Below, piece by piece: positions 31,587 to 44,085 of a stretch of 64,000 bases of DNA. Position 1 is the first letter of the stretch. Every line of letters begins with the position of its first letter. The notes under the pieces were generated by a model, which made no database searches, was not told where the DNA came from, and was given only the letters and a program-made list of their open reading frames with translations. Origin of the DNA: Paramyrothecium sp. XJ0827 (Eukaryota > Ascomycota > Sordariomycetes > Hypocreales > Stachybotryaceae); contig JAJFPB010000001.1 of the NCBI GenBank assembly GCA_020881915.1, forward strand, positions 1,116,001 to 1,180,000, written 5' to 3'. The position numbers were made by a program, and so were the translations under genes.

Positions 31587-34415
31587 TTAATTGCCTGTCG
31601 TCTTCTTGGCTTTGAAGAAGCTTCCTAGGGCACCCATGAGCCCTCCAAGCCCCTTTTCGTGGCTTTCCTTGACAAGCCCTCCATGGATCCAGCCTGGCAA
31701 TTTGCCCCTGATCCTGTCGGTGCCATACCTCTTGTCCACCAGAACGATTGCTGCATAGTCGTTTCGATGCCGTATGGCTCGTCCAATGCTCTGATTGACG
31801 GCGCGCATGCATGCATTCTCATAAAACTCCCTCGCCGCCAGCTTGCCTCGACGCAGGGCCTCATCTCCCGCTACACCCTGGCCCGACAGGTTCGTGGCTG
31901 TCGTGGTCTCTATGTACTCTATCTTCGCTTTCCAGTCCGGCGATGCGATGTTGGGATAAGGTAGCCCAATGACAATCACGCAGCGCCCCAATCGATCGGA
32001 GAAGTTTATACCCTCAGACATCTTGCCACCGATCACACTAAGGAGCAGTGCCCCTTTTGCTCCACGCACAGCGTCCCCTTCTTCAAGCACAGCTTCTGTA
32101 TATTGCCGAAGGATCTCATCGCTGTCACCTCCCTTTGACTCTCGGAAAAGTGCTTTACGATTTTGCAACCGGTCCCAGATCGACTGCCCCTTGGGTCCTG
32201 AAGCCTGCTGCCACGTGCGAACAACTTCGTCGAGGTATCCATAGCTGGGGAAAAAGACAACCACTCCATCTGGGACGATGGAGCAAGCGTTGAGAATGGT
32301 GAGACCCAGCTGCGTAATCATCTCGGGGTCGCTTCGTCGCTGGAAGCTGAACTCAAACGGCGGGGCATCCGGCCGTGATGATGCCAGCGTCCACACGCAC
32401 AAGTTTTCTGGAGGAATGACGTGTCCGCAACTCAGTGTAGTAATCTTCGAGTCCGGCAACGACGGGAAGAGATGCTGCTTGTAGTCATCGAAAGGCGACA
32501 TGGTACCTCCGGCCAAGATGACAGCTCTCGCGGTCGAGGCCACGGACGAGAAGGCATGGGTTGGTGACAGTAGCAGGTACGTCAATTGTATATCGGGCTG
32601 AGGATCATTGAGTTTCTGGTAGAAGATGCGTCCTTCGAAACTGAGATTCGTCAATGCGACGAGGAATGACACCAATGTGTGGAGTACAGGAGATCCGGTT
32701 CTTGGAATAGACTTGCCCGAATCGTTTTCGCTCTCAATATGTGAGGCGTAGCCTTCAATTTTGTACGCGAGTTTTGAGGTTTGGATGTACTGCATCAACT
32801 CGAATAAATTGATTTGGTCAATGCCTTTTCGCCGTGTCAAGTCATTTACATCAACGATGCCACTTTCTTGCTGTCTCTTGTTAGCTGGGCTCTTCACACC
32901 TCTCGTGGGACTGGCGAACCTACCCTGAACTGGATCGCGTCTTGCATCCAATCTAGCAAACCCTCCATAACCTTGCCGATTCTGCCAATGTTGACTCGGT
33001 TTTCGCCCTTGAGCTTCTTTCCAAATTTCTTTACGTAAACTCCAAGCATACTGCGTCCTTTTCGTAGCTCACTCAGCCGAAGCTCTGCAGCATGCACATT
33101 TGAGACGGCATCCATGATATTGTGGGCCTCGTCAATGATTACAACATTGCCTTCCAGCTTTACGCCCAAGGCATCCCGCGCGCTTTTCTGGAGCAAGAGA
33201 GGATAGGGAAGGGTAATGATCTCAGCGCCAGGCAGTGCTGTACGGGATGCATAATATGGGCACACAGCCAGCGACTTTCCGAGGAGTTGGAGGTCCTCAA
33301 TATCAGGGATGGTGCCCAGCGCGTTGTCGCGGAATTGGTGTGTCTGGGTCATCAACTCCTCCCTCGGTAAATACGGACATTTCTTGCCTGCTTTCGGCTG
33401 CTGAAGCTCTGCACATCGGTCGTTGATGGCTTGGACGGACCCGAGCGAAGCAACAGAGGGATTGATACATAGTCTTTGGCGCGACGACAGTGGCAGTAGC
33501 TTAACAGGCTCTGCTGTGGCCTTCTGATCTTGTGCAAGTGACTTTGGGAGTGAAGATGGAAATACGGGACGACGAAGTTCGCCGATGAATTGCGACAGCT
33601 GCGAATGGGTTCTTGATGTATAGTAGATCTATTGAAGTCACTTCTCTATCCGCTACACGAGATGGCGCAGGCTTCCGCACCTTGATATCTTCATTCAAGA
33701 GGTCCTCGTGCTCTTCTTGTTTTCTTGGGTCGCCGAGGCCAATGCTTGCAAGAATATCTTGCGTCTCCTTGCTGAGACCAGACAGCGAACTGGACTGGTC
33801 TTCTGAACCACTTGGATGCCAGTCATCGAGAAGCCACTCGGCGTCCTCGTCTTCTACTGTCCGCTTGCCCATCGATGGTTCATCAATGCGTCGTCGCTTG
33901 CGGCCGCGATCTTCAAGAGCCTTCTCCTTTCGACGGGCTGCCTCGAGACGCTTCTCACGGTCTTCCCATGTGCGAAGAAGCTCATCTCTTTTCCGACGGA
34001 GAAGCTGGTCGACGAGCCACGAAGGCTCGTCTTTGAACTCATCGCCTGCAGTCTGCAATGATGCTTCATAATGGGATGACTTGAAATTCCTGAGCCAGGT
34101 GAGGGATGCGCATATCAAAGACAAAGACTTGCCCTAGACGCTGAGGTCAGTTACTGATGCAGAAAGGCTCGTCCTACATGGCTGAGGCATCGATGGGCAA
34201 GAAGTGCAATCCTTCGCAGCTCAACCTATCTCATCACTTACTGTGCCAGTCGGGCTTTCCAAGATGCCAATCTGTCCATTTCCTGACTGAAGCACATTGT
34301 AGACAGTCCTCATGAACGTCTCCTGCACATCGTAAGGGGTGAACGGGTGGTTAAAATCCAGTTTCTTGAAATCATCATCCAAGGTCACATCCGAGTCATG
34401 CATGGCGTCCGTCAT
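31587..34415 (-). CDS. CHL1: CHL1 (DDX11-like) iron-sulfur DNA helicase, 871 aa
   Basis: Four exons: 34242-34415, 33681-34133, 32924-33628 and 31587-32870; introns of 108, 52 and 53 nt, all phase 0. The first join builds the Walker A motif SPTGTGKSLS (G59-K60-S61). The second join gives [18 protein letters not shown], matching motif Ia of XPD/Rad3-family helicases. Four cysteines at 263, 281, 293 and 332 are placed like the iron-sulfur cluster ligands. DEAH is at 375-378 ([13 protein letters not shown]). Motifs V and VI are [15 protein letters not shown] and [12 protein letters not shown]. Chl1 is a 5'-3' helicase needed for sister-chromatid cohesion and replication fork stability in the nucleus. 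The ATG at 34415 is preferred over an upstream GTG. It is head to head with RPL28, and a perfect ACGCGT lies 29 bp upstream of the start. Confidence 0.93.
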
Positions 34416-34443
34416 GCTCAATGACCTGACCAGCGCGAACCTC

Positions 34444-34449
34444 ACGCGT
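34444..34449. promoter_or_regulatory. Perfect MCB-type element (ACGCGT) upstream of CHL1
   Basis: The palindrome ACGCGT occurs 29 bp before the CHL1 start codon. In yeasts this is the binding site of the MBF complex that drives genes at G1/S. Its placement in front of a cohesion helicase gene fits such control, but it may lie within the leader and a chance occurrence cannot be excluded. Confidence 0.45.
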
Positions 34450-34789
34450 ACCTCGAAGTCGACTTTGCACCAAAAAGATGCTGGACCTCACTGCCCCTCG
34501 TCTCATTGGTGGAGTCGCTCCAAGCTCGAAAACCCACGTCACAGCACGAAGTCACCTGACCCCACCCTCAGCGTGCACGTGCCGGTACCTGTTATTTTTT
34601 CCCCCCCCACCACACATGCCACACACACCCGAAGCCGGATTAATCGCTTAGGGCTGGGCTGCCCTCTTTTGACTAACAATTTTCCGACTAGAGTCTGTCT
34701 AAGGGTATTGCGTGCAAAAACACCAGCGCCCATTTCTCGAGACCTTCGACGCAAACACCGGAAAAGCGACATCACCACCCACCGTCGCC

Positions 34790-35693
34790 ATGCCTACCCG
34801 ATTCTCGAAGACCCGCAAGCAGTACGTCCCCTGAAAGAATGAGAAGAGCACCGTTGTTGCGGTCGCTCTCGATGGCGAGAAACAAGAGCGTCGGCGTCGA
34901 TACGAGCAGGAGCGAGATGGCTGCTTTCCTCGGTCGCAGCCGACGTTGGAGTTTCGCACATCGCAATTTGCAGAGGGGAATCATCGTGTGCTAACGATTC
35001 TCTTCTTCACAGCCGCGGCCACGTCTCGGCCGGTAACGGTCGTGTCGGTAAGCACCGCAAGCATCCCGGTGGTCGTGGTCTTGCCGGTGGTCAGCACCAC
35101 CACCGCACCAACATGGACAAGGTTCGACAGCTCCCATCCCCGACGAAATGCGAAGGACGGACCTGGGACACGGTAGAATGGAAGGGCTGACTCGATTGGA
35201 TTTAGTACCATCCTGGTTACTTCGGTAAGGTTGGTATGCGATACTTCCACAAGCAGCCAAACCACTTCTGGAAGCCCATCATCAACCTCGACAAGGTACA
35301 TATTCTCTCCCACCCTGGACCTCATATGCTGGAATGGCGCGCCGGGCTGGCCTTTTGCAGAGATGAGTTGGCGAAGACACTCGATTGTGTGGAATAGCAT
35401 GGGCTGGCCTGGCACAACATTTCGCGGCAAATTGGTCATATCTCCGACGAACAACCGCTAACCTTGCCCTCTAGCTGTGGACCCTTGTCCCCGCCGAGAC
35501 CCGTGATGCCTACGTTGCCGGCAACAAGAAGGACACCGTCCCCGTCCTCGACCTCCTCCCCCTCGGCTACTCCAAGGTCCTCGGCAAGGGCCGCCTGCCT
35601 GAGATCCCCCTGGTTGTCCGCGCGAGGTGGGTGAGCCGTCTGGCTGAGAAGAAGATCAAGGAGGCTGGTGGTGTTGTTGAGCTGGTCGCGTAA
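34790..35693 (+). CDS. RPL28: 60S ribosomal protein L28 (uL15, L27a), 149 aa
   Basis: Four exons: 34790-34821, 35013-35121, 35206-35295 and 35475-35693, encoding 149 residues, the same length as the yeast protein. Recognisable stretches are [58 protein letters not shown] and the terminal [11 protein letters not shown]. It is a component of the large cytosolic ribosomal subunit. Introns of 191, 84 and 179 nt are placed mostly in the first half, usual for ribosomal protein genes. The second intron begins GTTCGA, an unusual donor, but the join is fixed by the protein family. I looked for box C/D snoRNA signals in the introns and saw none that persuade. A TTAGGG element at 34648-34653 lies upstream. 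Confidence 0.96.
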
Positions 35694-36279
35694 AGGAAAT
35701 AAAAAACTACGGTGACCTTGCGCATCGCTAGAGGAGTCAGGGCTTCGCGGATTTTATCATCTGGAACCGCGGATATTTTGTTTTCTTTTCAAGGATGAAA
35801 GAGAAAATAAAAAGGGTCCCGTCTGTCACCCCCCTCTGTACACCGTGAAATCTGGAAATCGGGGGTTTGGGAAGGGGGGTTTTCCGAGGAGGCGCGAAAT
35901 GGGCCTGGGTTGGTTCGGCTTCGAGCATTGCATCAGGGACTCTCGAATGGAGTTTTAACGAATAAAATCGATTTTGCCCATGACGCTACGATGAGATGAC
36001 GCTGTCTGCTCTGCTCTGCTCGGATGAGGATGAGGATGAGGATGCAAGTGTCTATCCGCAGTATCGGTGATGATGCATACATTATATGATTTGGAACCTG
36101 TATACCTGTCCCGTCTATGCTATGGTCCAGTACTGGAACTCGTTCATATGCTCCTCCAAACGCCCGAGAACAGCCAATTATAGACTATTACTTGATTTCC
36201 TGTACATGTACAATGCCTGGTTTCCATCAATGATCATGTGCCTCCCCAACTCCAACCGATTGAATGCGCCGTAATGATG
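35694..36279. other. Convergent 3' region of RPL28 and CDC7
   Basis: About 590 bp between two convergent genes. It contains a GGATGA microsatellite at 36022-36044 (nearly four copies) and otherwise no feature. Confidence 0.5.
36022..36044. repeat. GGATGA microsatellite
   Basis: Nearly four perfect copies of the hexamer in the noncoding 3' region between RPL28 and CDC7. Confidence 0.9.
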
Positions 36280-37775
36280 CTATGCTTGAAGGATGTCCAT
36301 TGCGTCCTCGTCTCCAAGCTCTTGGCTGGGACGTGGTTGGTCAATGTTCAGAAATTCATGCTCCAACGCCTGCTCGGCCGTGATTCGCCTGCTGGGATCC
36401 AGCTCCATGCACCTCTCCAGGAACCGAACGGCCAGCTTCTCGTCTGGTGTGAATGGTTGATCGGTACGACAAGTACTCCATAGAATGATTTTCTCCATTG
36501 AGAACCCTTGCTGGCCTATGGTTGGGATATTGGTCTCAAAGACACACCCGTGCAGCAGCCCAGCAGCCTTCATTCTTTTTGAACCAAAAATGGTGGCAAT
36601 TTCAATCATGGCCTCCACATCATCCGCCGAGTTGAAAAAGGGAAAGCGCTTGGACAAAATGGTAAGGAGGATGACGCCAACCGACCAGACGTCGATGGCC
36701 GTCGTCTGCTCGGTACACTTGAAGAGCACTTCGGGGGCGCGGAACCCTCTGGTTCCAGCACGGTTTGCACGGCGCGAGGGCCGCGTGTCTGACTTGGGAT
36801 AGCCAGGTTGCGCTGTGGTGGATGTCTGCGCCCAGACAGATGTGGACTGGCGATGTTTGCGCGCTTCGCGTGTCTCGTGGCACAGACACGGCTTGCAATC
36901 CGACCCTTCGCGTTCCGCCAAACCAAAATCCACGAGCACGCCGTGTTGTGTGGCCGGATCATAGAGGAAATTGGTCGGCTTGATATCGCGGTGCAGGATC
37001 TTGTGCTCATGCACGCTTTTCAAGGCGGTAAAGAGGGCCCTGAAATAGATGGCCATGTCGGGGATAGTCATGTCTCGGAAGTAGGCCCTGAAGTCGCTGT
37101 GCCGGAAGTACGGCAGGATCGCCACGACCTGGTCAGTCGCGCGGAACGCGGTGATGAGCGGGCAGACGGAAGGGCACTGCCGTAGGTCGTGGAGGAGCTC
37201 GAGTTCGTTGAGGATACGGGCCGGACTGGAGGTGACGTAGATCTTCTTGACCGCGACGAACTTGCGGCGAGAAGATGTGGCTGAGGAATGACTCGATTGG
37301 GACTTGAGAGGCGGCGGAGTCCATTTTGACGAGTCGTCCTCGAAGTCCCAGCTGTTGTCGTAGCGGTCGTAGAGGATGTCCTCGGCCTTGTACACGGTAG
37401 AGAAGGTGCCTGTAGCAGAGATTAGCGAAAAGGCGTTCAGCGAGGTTGCTGGGTAGCGAGCTGGGACAGACCTTCGCCAATGCGCTTGATCAGGCGATAC
37501 TTGTTGCGAAAGCCAGGAAAGTCTTCTTGCAGCTTGTCCATGTCGGCCTTGACACCACCGTCGACAGCCTCGTCCTCAGAGCTTTCCTCTTCCTCCTCGG
37601 CTTCCACTTCTGCTTCTCCTTCTTCCTCCTCTTCCAGCTCTTCCTCGGCAGGGCCCTCTTCTGCCTCGGTGGTTGCCGGGTCCACGTCCTCGACCATCAT
37701 CTCCGTCTCCTCGGTGCGAGCATCCTCGTGTATGTCGAAGGGCTCCTCGACCCGGTGTCGCACGGCCGTCGTCAT
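36280..37775 (-). CDS. CDC7: CDC7/Hsk1-type serine/threonine kinase (477 aa)
   Basis: Two exons, 37472-37775 and 36280-37409, with a 61-nt intron that splits the glycine loop (RIGEGTFSTVYKAE). An N-terminal acidic tail is rich in glutamate and aspartate. The kinase core shows VAVKKIYV (catalytic lysine about 156), ILHRDIKPTNFLYD, VDFGLAE and GTRGFRAPEVLFKC, with an insert between the DFG and APE motifs and another of about 40 residues before the catalytic lysine; such inserts are characteristic of Cdc7. With its activator Dbf4 the kinase phosphorylates MCM proteins to fire replication origins in the nucleus. Yeast Cdc7 is about 507 residues, so the length fits. The gene is head to head with condensin subunit 1. 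Donor GTCTGT is non-consensus but the join is unambiguous. Confidence 0.9.
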
Positions 37776-38467
37776 TGCGACTGGACTGGCCCTTCCCGCA
37801 GGATTGCGCTGGCAACAGACCTGGGGCCGGCCGCTTGAGGACTTGGAGAGGGCAGAGCGGTTTTGTGGAGTTCAGCCAGCCAATATTTTTGCTGCTCTAT
37901 GCGACAGGCGAGCGATTGAGTTCTCGGGAAAGCAACGCAGATGATTAATTCGGCATCCAATAACACGAGAAGAAAACGGTTCGAGTGGCAGATTATTAGT
38001 GTTTACCACAGCATGTGGAGGGGCGTCTCATTTGACTCGGTCCAGGTGTGGCTGCAGGGACCCGGCGCGAGACACGCGCTCCGGCTTTAGCGGGTTGATT
38101 GCGGGGAGGGGTACAGCGCAGCGCAGCACCACAGCACAAAGAAAAAAGTACTGGGATTGGACTGGCCAGGCGCGTTAACAAAACAAAAACATGCGTTGCT
38201 GAGGGACGGCCGGCGTCCACCACCAACAAACACCACAAACCACCACCATCACCACCACGGTCGCCCATCGCCATCCACCGCAGTGCGACCGACCGCGCAG
38301 CGGAATTCTTGAGCGACAACCGACGTGCGCCAATCTTCGACAGCAGCGCAGTCCTGGTTTCTTTTCGAATAACTCTATTTCACAGGGCACGCTGCACCTG
38401 ATACTCCAGTTCGCTCATCCTCCCACCTGCCCCTCTTCCGCCCATCGCGGCGCACACCGTCACAACC
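37776..38467. promoter_or_regulatory. Bidirectional promoter, CDC7 / condensin subunit 1
   Basis: The 692 bp between divergent starts. Two ACGCG/CGCGT pentamers occur at 38074-38078 and 38171-38175, resembling half MBF sites. The right end is rich in CA and CAC repeats (38216-38260), likely the leader of the condensin gene. A CCAAT motif lies near 37880-37885. Confidence 0.5.
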
Positions 38468-41400
38468 ATGGCGGTAATCAACTTCGACATCAACGATGCG
38501 CTCAAGCACTACATGTCTGACCCCATGTCAATACCGACTCCGGAGGCGGACGCAGCTCTTTTCGATTGCGAAAATGACCCCGAGAGCCTCACCAACCCCG
38601 TCGTCAACCCTGTGTTGAACCCCATTGTTGATGCTGTGGCCGACAACCCAGATGCCATTATGCGCGCGTCAAATATGGACTCGTTGCAGTTCTTACTAAA
38701 GTACGTTATCTCACAGAGCCATGACCAACCCACGAGACTAACAACTTGCTTAGGTATGCTTCATTTCTTCCCACGCACGCCCTCAGCAAGATATTTGATC
38801 TTGTCATGAGCGGCCTGAGCGCCGAAGCCGAAGCTGCCAACAACGACCTCGATTCCGCCGACGAGCAGGACGCCATGCCACACCACAAGCAGCTGTTCGA
38901 AATCTACGGCTTCCTGCTGCAATGGACCATCGCTGCGGTAGAAGCCAAGGCTGCCGAAAAGTCATCCGCAGCACCAGCCGCCCGCGGCAGGGCAAAGCCC
39001 AAGAAGGGCCCCGCAAAGGAGGATGTTTGGGACTCGGCAACGCAGCTCCAAAGCGCGCTCGACATCATGAGCAAGGTCCTGAAGCTCAAGCTCTCCAAGG
39101 CTTTCTTGACCACCAGCGAAAGAGACACCTTCATTGGACTACTGACGAGGCCGGTATACATGGTGCTCGAGAGTGAGCAACGGGTCAAGATCACCTCGAT
39201 CCGCATGCACTGCTACAAGGTCTTGTGCATGGCTGTTAAGCATCACGGACATGGATATGGTGAGTCCAAACTGCCAACAGAGCACGGTTATAGACTAACT
39301 CGGTTGCAGCGGCACAAATCAACATCATTCAGAACCTCACCTACTTTGAGCATCTGGCCGAGCCCATGGCCGAGTTCTTGCACATCTTGGCGGAAACCTA
39401 CGACTATCCTCAATTAGCGGACGAAGTGCTCCGCGAAATCAGCAACAAGGAATTCAACTCCAATGACACACGCGGTCCCAAGTCAGTCTCGGCTTTCATT
39501 GCCAAGCTCTCGGAACTTGCGCCTCGTTTGGTCATCAAGCAAATGACCATGCTAGCTAAGCAATTGGACAGCGAGGTAAATCCTCTTTTCCCCACCAGAA
39601 ATGCCCGGTTTAACCATTTGACAGTCCTATACCCTCCGTTGCGCTCTGATCGAGGTCTGCGGAAACATGATTGCGTACCTCAGCAAGCAGGATGAGCGAA
39701 GTGAGAACCATAAATCGCAGCTCAACGCCTTTTTCGATGTCCTTGAGGAACGATTCCTCGACATCAATCCATACTGCAGATGCCGAGCTCTCCAGGTCTA
39801 TATGAAGCTCTGCGAGCTGGATCAAAAATTCCCCAAGCGGAGGCAAAAGGCTGCCGAGCTCGCCTGCCGTAGTCTCGAAGACAAGAGCAGCAATGTCAGG
39901 CGAAACGCCGTGAAGCTTCTTGGCACACTCATCAAGACACACCCCTTCACCGTCATGTACGGCGCTCAGCTGTCCCGAAAAGAGTGGCAAGCCCGTCGCG
40001 ACAAGGTGCAAGAAGAGCTCGATGCTCTCAAGCCACCTCCCGGTATTCCTGGCTTCGGAGAGACTCAAGCCAACACTACTGTCGATAATGAGCTTCTCGA
40101 TGAAGCCACACAGATTGCTTCACCCCAGAAGCCTAAGCCGATGTCGGACGAGGAGAAGATTGCTGCAATCAAGCAGGCTCAGGAGGAGGCCGCCACTAGC
40201 GAAGCCATCGAGAAGCTGACGTTGACGAGACGATACCACAACGAAGCGCTCAGATTCATCGATGTCCTGCATGACGCAACCGGCATCATCTGCCAACTGC
40301 TGGGCTCGAGAAACAAGAGCGAAGTGATTGAGGCCATTGACTACTTTGAGGTTGGCGATGCCTACAACATTGAGCAGAACAAGGTCGGCATCCGCCGCAT
40401 GCTGCGCCTGATCTGGACCAAGGGCAACAGCGACGAAGGCAAAGGCGTCCAAACCCACCTCATCGAGTGCTACAGAAGGCTCTTCTTTGAGGCGCCTGAG
40501 TCATTCAGCCCGAACGACGCAGCTAACTACATTGCTCGTAACATGATCAGTTTGACTTTCGGTGCCACACCTGCGGAGCTGACATCCTTGGAACAGCTGC
40601 TGGCCACCATGATGAAGGGCGGCATCATCCCGGACCTGGTTGTGGCAAAGCTGTGGCAGGTATACGGTGTCCAGAAGCGAGAGATTTCCAGGACTCAGCG
40701 TCGGGGTGCCATTATCGTTTTGGGCATGCTTGCCACGGCCAACCCGGAAATAGTGGTCGGGGAGATGGAAACGATGCTCCGCACAGGCCTGGGGTCGCAT
40801 GGTCGAAACGACTTGCAACTGGCCAAGTTCACATGCATTGCACTCAGGAGGATCAACCCACAGGGTCGACAGGCCAAGGATTCGCCAGTCAAGTTCGCCA
40901 GGTTGCCCAACGATCACGCGGTCTGCGGCAGGCTCGCTGCCATCACCGAGGTCCCGTCGGACAGCAAGGAGTGGTACGGCGTGGCGGAACAGGCAATCAA
41001 CGCCATCTATGCCATTTCGAAACACCCAGACACACTCTGCTCCGAGATTATTCGGCGCAAGACGAGGCACGTGTTTAGCAATCCGCAGTCGCGGCCATCG
41101 TCGCGACCTGTGTCGCGCGACGACGAGACCAAGGTCAACCCTGAGGCGGAACAGACGGTGACATCTGTGGAGAAGCCCAAGAAGCGCGACAACGCCATTG
41201 CGCTCTCCCAGCTTCTCTTCATCGTCGGTCACGTTGCCATTAAGCAAATTGTTCACCTCGAGCTCTGTGAGCTGGACTTCAAACGCAGAAAGCAGGAAAA
41301 GGAAAAGCAAGCAACCAAGGCCGATAAAGAAAAGGAGGAGGGTGACGAAATGGACCTCATTGGAGGTACGTCTGAAGACGACTTCACCGAGATCATGGCC

Positions 41401-42237
41401 CACATCCGCGAGCGGGAGCTTCTCTACGGACCCAGCTCGCTACTGGCAAGGTTCGGACCTCTGGTTTCGGAGATCTGCGCCAACAACACGACATACGCCG
41501 ACAAGGGCTTGCAGGCCGCGGCAACTCTTTGTCTGGCAAAGCTCATGTGCGTCTCAGCGGAGTACTGCGAGACAAACCTGCCTCTCCTCATCACCATTAT
41601 GGAGCGATCGCCCGACGCGACGGTCCGATCCAACGCCGTCATTGCGTTGGGTGACATGGCTGTGTGCTTCAACCATTTGATTGACGAGAACACCGATTTC
41701 CTGTACCGACGACTGGCGGATGATGACACGTCGGTCAAGCGGACATGCTTGATGACGCTCACGTTCCTCATCTTGGCTGGCCAGGTCAAGGTCAAGGGCC
41801 AGCTGGGCGAGATGGCCAAGTGCCTCGAGGACGAGGACAGGCGCATCGCCGACCTGGCGCGCATGTTCTTCACGGAGCTCAGCACCAAGGACAATGCCGT
41901 GTACAACCACTTTGTGGACATGTTCAGTCTGCTGAGCGCGGGAGGCAAGATGGAGGAGGAGAGCTTCAGGAGGATTGTCCGGTTCCTGCTTGGTTTCGTC
42001 GAAAAGGTGAGTTATTCTGACAGGTTTAGTTGGTTGTTCGATCACATGGCTAACGCACTATTACAGGACAAGCACGCGAAACAGCTTGCAGAGAAGCTAG
42101 CGGCACGGCTGAACCGATGCGAGACGGAGCGACAATGGAACGATGTTGCGTTTGCTCTGGGCTTGCTTCAACACAAAAACGAGGACATCACCAAGCTAGT
42201 GTCTGAAGGCTTCAGGATGGTGCAAGCGGCTGCATGA
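38468..42237 (+). CDS. YCS4: Condensin complex subunit 1 (Ycs4/Cnd1, CAP-D2), 1185 aa
   Basis: Five exons: 38468-38700, 38754-39259, 39310-39575, 39625-42006 and 42067-42237, all joined in frame by introns of 49-60 nt with clear CTAAC-type branch regions. The protein is a HEAT-repeat scaffold of condensin, which with SMC2/SMC4 compacts mitotic chromosomes. Recognisable pieces are NPYCRCRALQVYMKLC, NVRRNAVKLLGTLI, the Cnd1 core near SPDATVRSNAVIALGDMAVC, VKRTCLMTLTFLILAGQVKV, and the ending NDVAFALGLLQHKNEDITKL. Two low-complexity linkers (about residues 160-185 and 820-910) are rich in lysine, alanine and glutamate. Length agrees with the yeast subunit of about 1,176 residues. It is head to head with CDC7. 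Confidence 0.94.
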
Positions 42238-44085
42238 GCTAGATCTGCGCAGTGAGTGGGTATACCTGTAAATTGTACATTGGAAAGGTCAACAGGACAA
42301 TCGGGCTTGTGCGGAGTTTGGCTGGGGCATAGAGTGACGGTGTTGATGAGATATGCGTAATGAACACGGGGACATTTATGTCAAAATTCTTCGATTAATC
42401 ACTCATCAGATTTTGCATATGTGGGTCATTCACTGGAGTGCTTTGCGATTCAAGAGCAGAAGTAGAGTCGGTATGCATATCGCCACGCTCGTGGTGTTGC
42501 GGTGTCGTGGTGGTCAGGTGTTGTCATTTGCCTGAGTCATATCGTGATGTTTGCCTGGTTGTGACAACTGCAACGTCGTGCATGATTTTCGCATTCACGC
42601 ATGAAAAAGTGAACGATAGTATTTTCACACCACAGCAGCCGTTGCAATCGCTGCGACATTCTTTGATTTGATACGCTGCCACCCAACGCATTGTGAAGGT
42701 TATTCTCAATACACATAATGTGTGGTACAGGGTAACCCAGCTTGTGCCTGGTGCCGGGTAGGTCGGGGGCTTGCGTAATGACAGCCGAAGCACTCGCTAC
42801 TCTATCGCCTATCCTTTGAGTGAAATGGGAAACAATATCATCGTCCCTGACAGTAAAAAAAATAGTATTTTAATCAAATTAATGAGGCAAACCTTAGAGG
42901 TCGGTGGCTATAACTAGAAAATGAACAAAGTCCGCACATAAAGAACAAGAACTGCCATGCCGCAGCCGCACGAGCTCCTTGGTGGAAGCGAGGGCGGCGG
43001 ATCGACCCAGCCAAGGTCGAACGGTCGAAAAACTACAAAAAGGGCGGGCGCTTCCCCCCTCCTCTGAATAGGGTAGAGCTGGAGGCGGACAAGGAACAGG
43101 GAACAGAGCAAAAGCAAGCAAGCAAACCCAATCAAGCCACTGGCGCACAAACGCGCACCACAAGCACACAGAAAGGCTAGACGAACGCACCAGCCACATC
43201 TGTTCGGGTTTCTGGTCGTGGTTGTACTTTTCCGCAACCCCTGCAGATGACGCCGGCACTTGGTTTGTCGCCTGTTCACCCGCGTCACGCTATTTGTTTG
43301 TCATTGCTCTGCTCTTCTTTGTTGTAGTTGTCTGAGCTACGATTGCACCCTGATCAGCCTTTTTTTTCCGAGGACATATTTTCATATCCCTCCTCTTCTT
43401 TCTTCCCTTCCAAAGCAGCAGTACTTCATCGGGGAATTTGCTGCGTTAGCCACACGATACATACCTGGGACACGCCCACGTGATCGGCCAAGCCACAAGT
43501 GGAGTTAACCCAACCCGACCCTTACCTAAGCCAAGCTTTACCCGTTCTGGGCAGCTACTAGCAAACAAGTGTGGCACGTCAGAGGGAGGCCGACGAGCTC
43601 CGCCCGAGTTCTGTTTGGTCTGTTGCCTTCTCTACAACACGCCTCTCCTACTATTTCTACCACTTCCTCCCCACGCTCGGCGCTCTCCTTGAACAACAAT
43701 TGCACAACGGGCTTCGCAGGCGCAAAGTCACTCTCACATTCACAGTCGGTGCGCTCTGCGCCACCCCTTCGCATCTACCCCCATCAAACTGTCTGCTGTC
43801 CACCGTGACAGAGGCCATGGGCTTGGCTGGAGCTGTTGCGCTGCGACGGTCTGAGAACGGGGGAGCTGTCTAGGTGCGTTCCATTGCCGGGCTTTCTTTG
43901 TCTTCAGTGCTCTTTGCAGAAACCCGACAGCTGCATTGAGCCATTGTGAGAGCTGCCAGGACTGTCACGGCTAACCTTAGCCTCCAGTAGCCACTGCGCT
44001 TGCGCGACGCGACGCCGTGTCCACCACCACTACTTAATCTATACGACACGACACGACACTGCTCCAACACCTGCAACCCGTCACC
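42238..44085. other. Intergenic between condensin subunit and FCP1
   Basis: About 1.85 kb. The right-hand 700 bp includes CT-rich blocks (43330-43420, 43625-43700) and is probably the FCP1 promoter and leader. An AT-rich patch lies at 42850-42890. No frame shows a recognisable product on either strand. Confidence 0.5.

Noticed and set aside
34822..35474. Possible snoRNA in RPL28 introns
   Set aside because: I looked for box C (RTGATGA) and box D (CTGA) with terminal stem and found no convincing pair.
40501..41403. 300-codon minus-strand frame
   Set aside because: Antisense of the condensin gene, which is fully supported on the plus strand.
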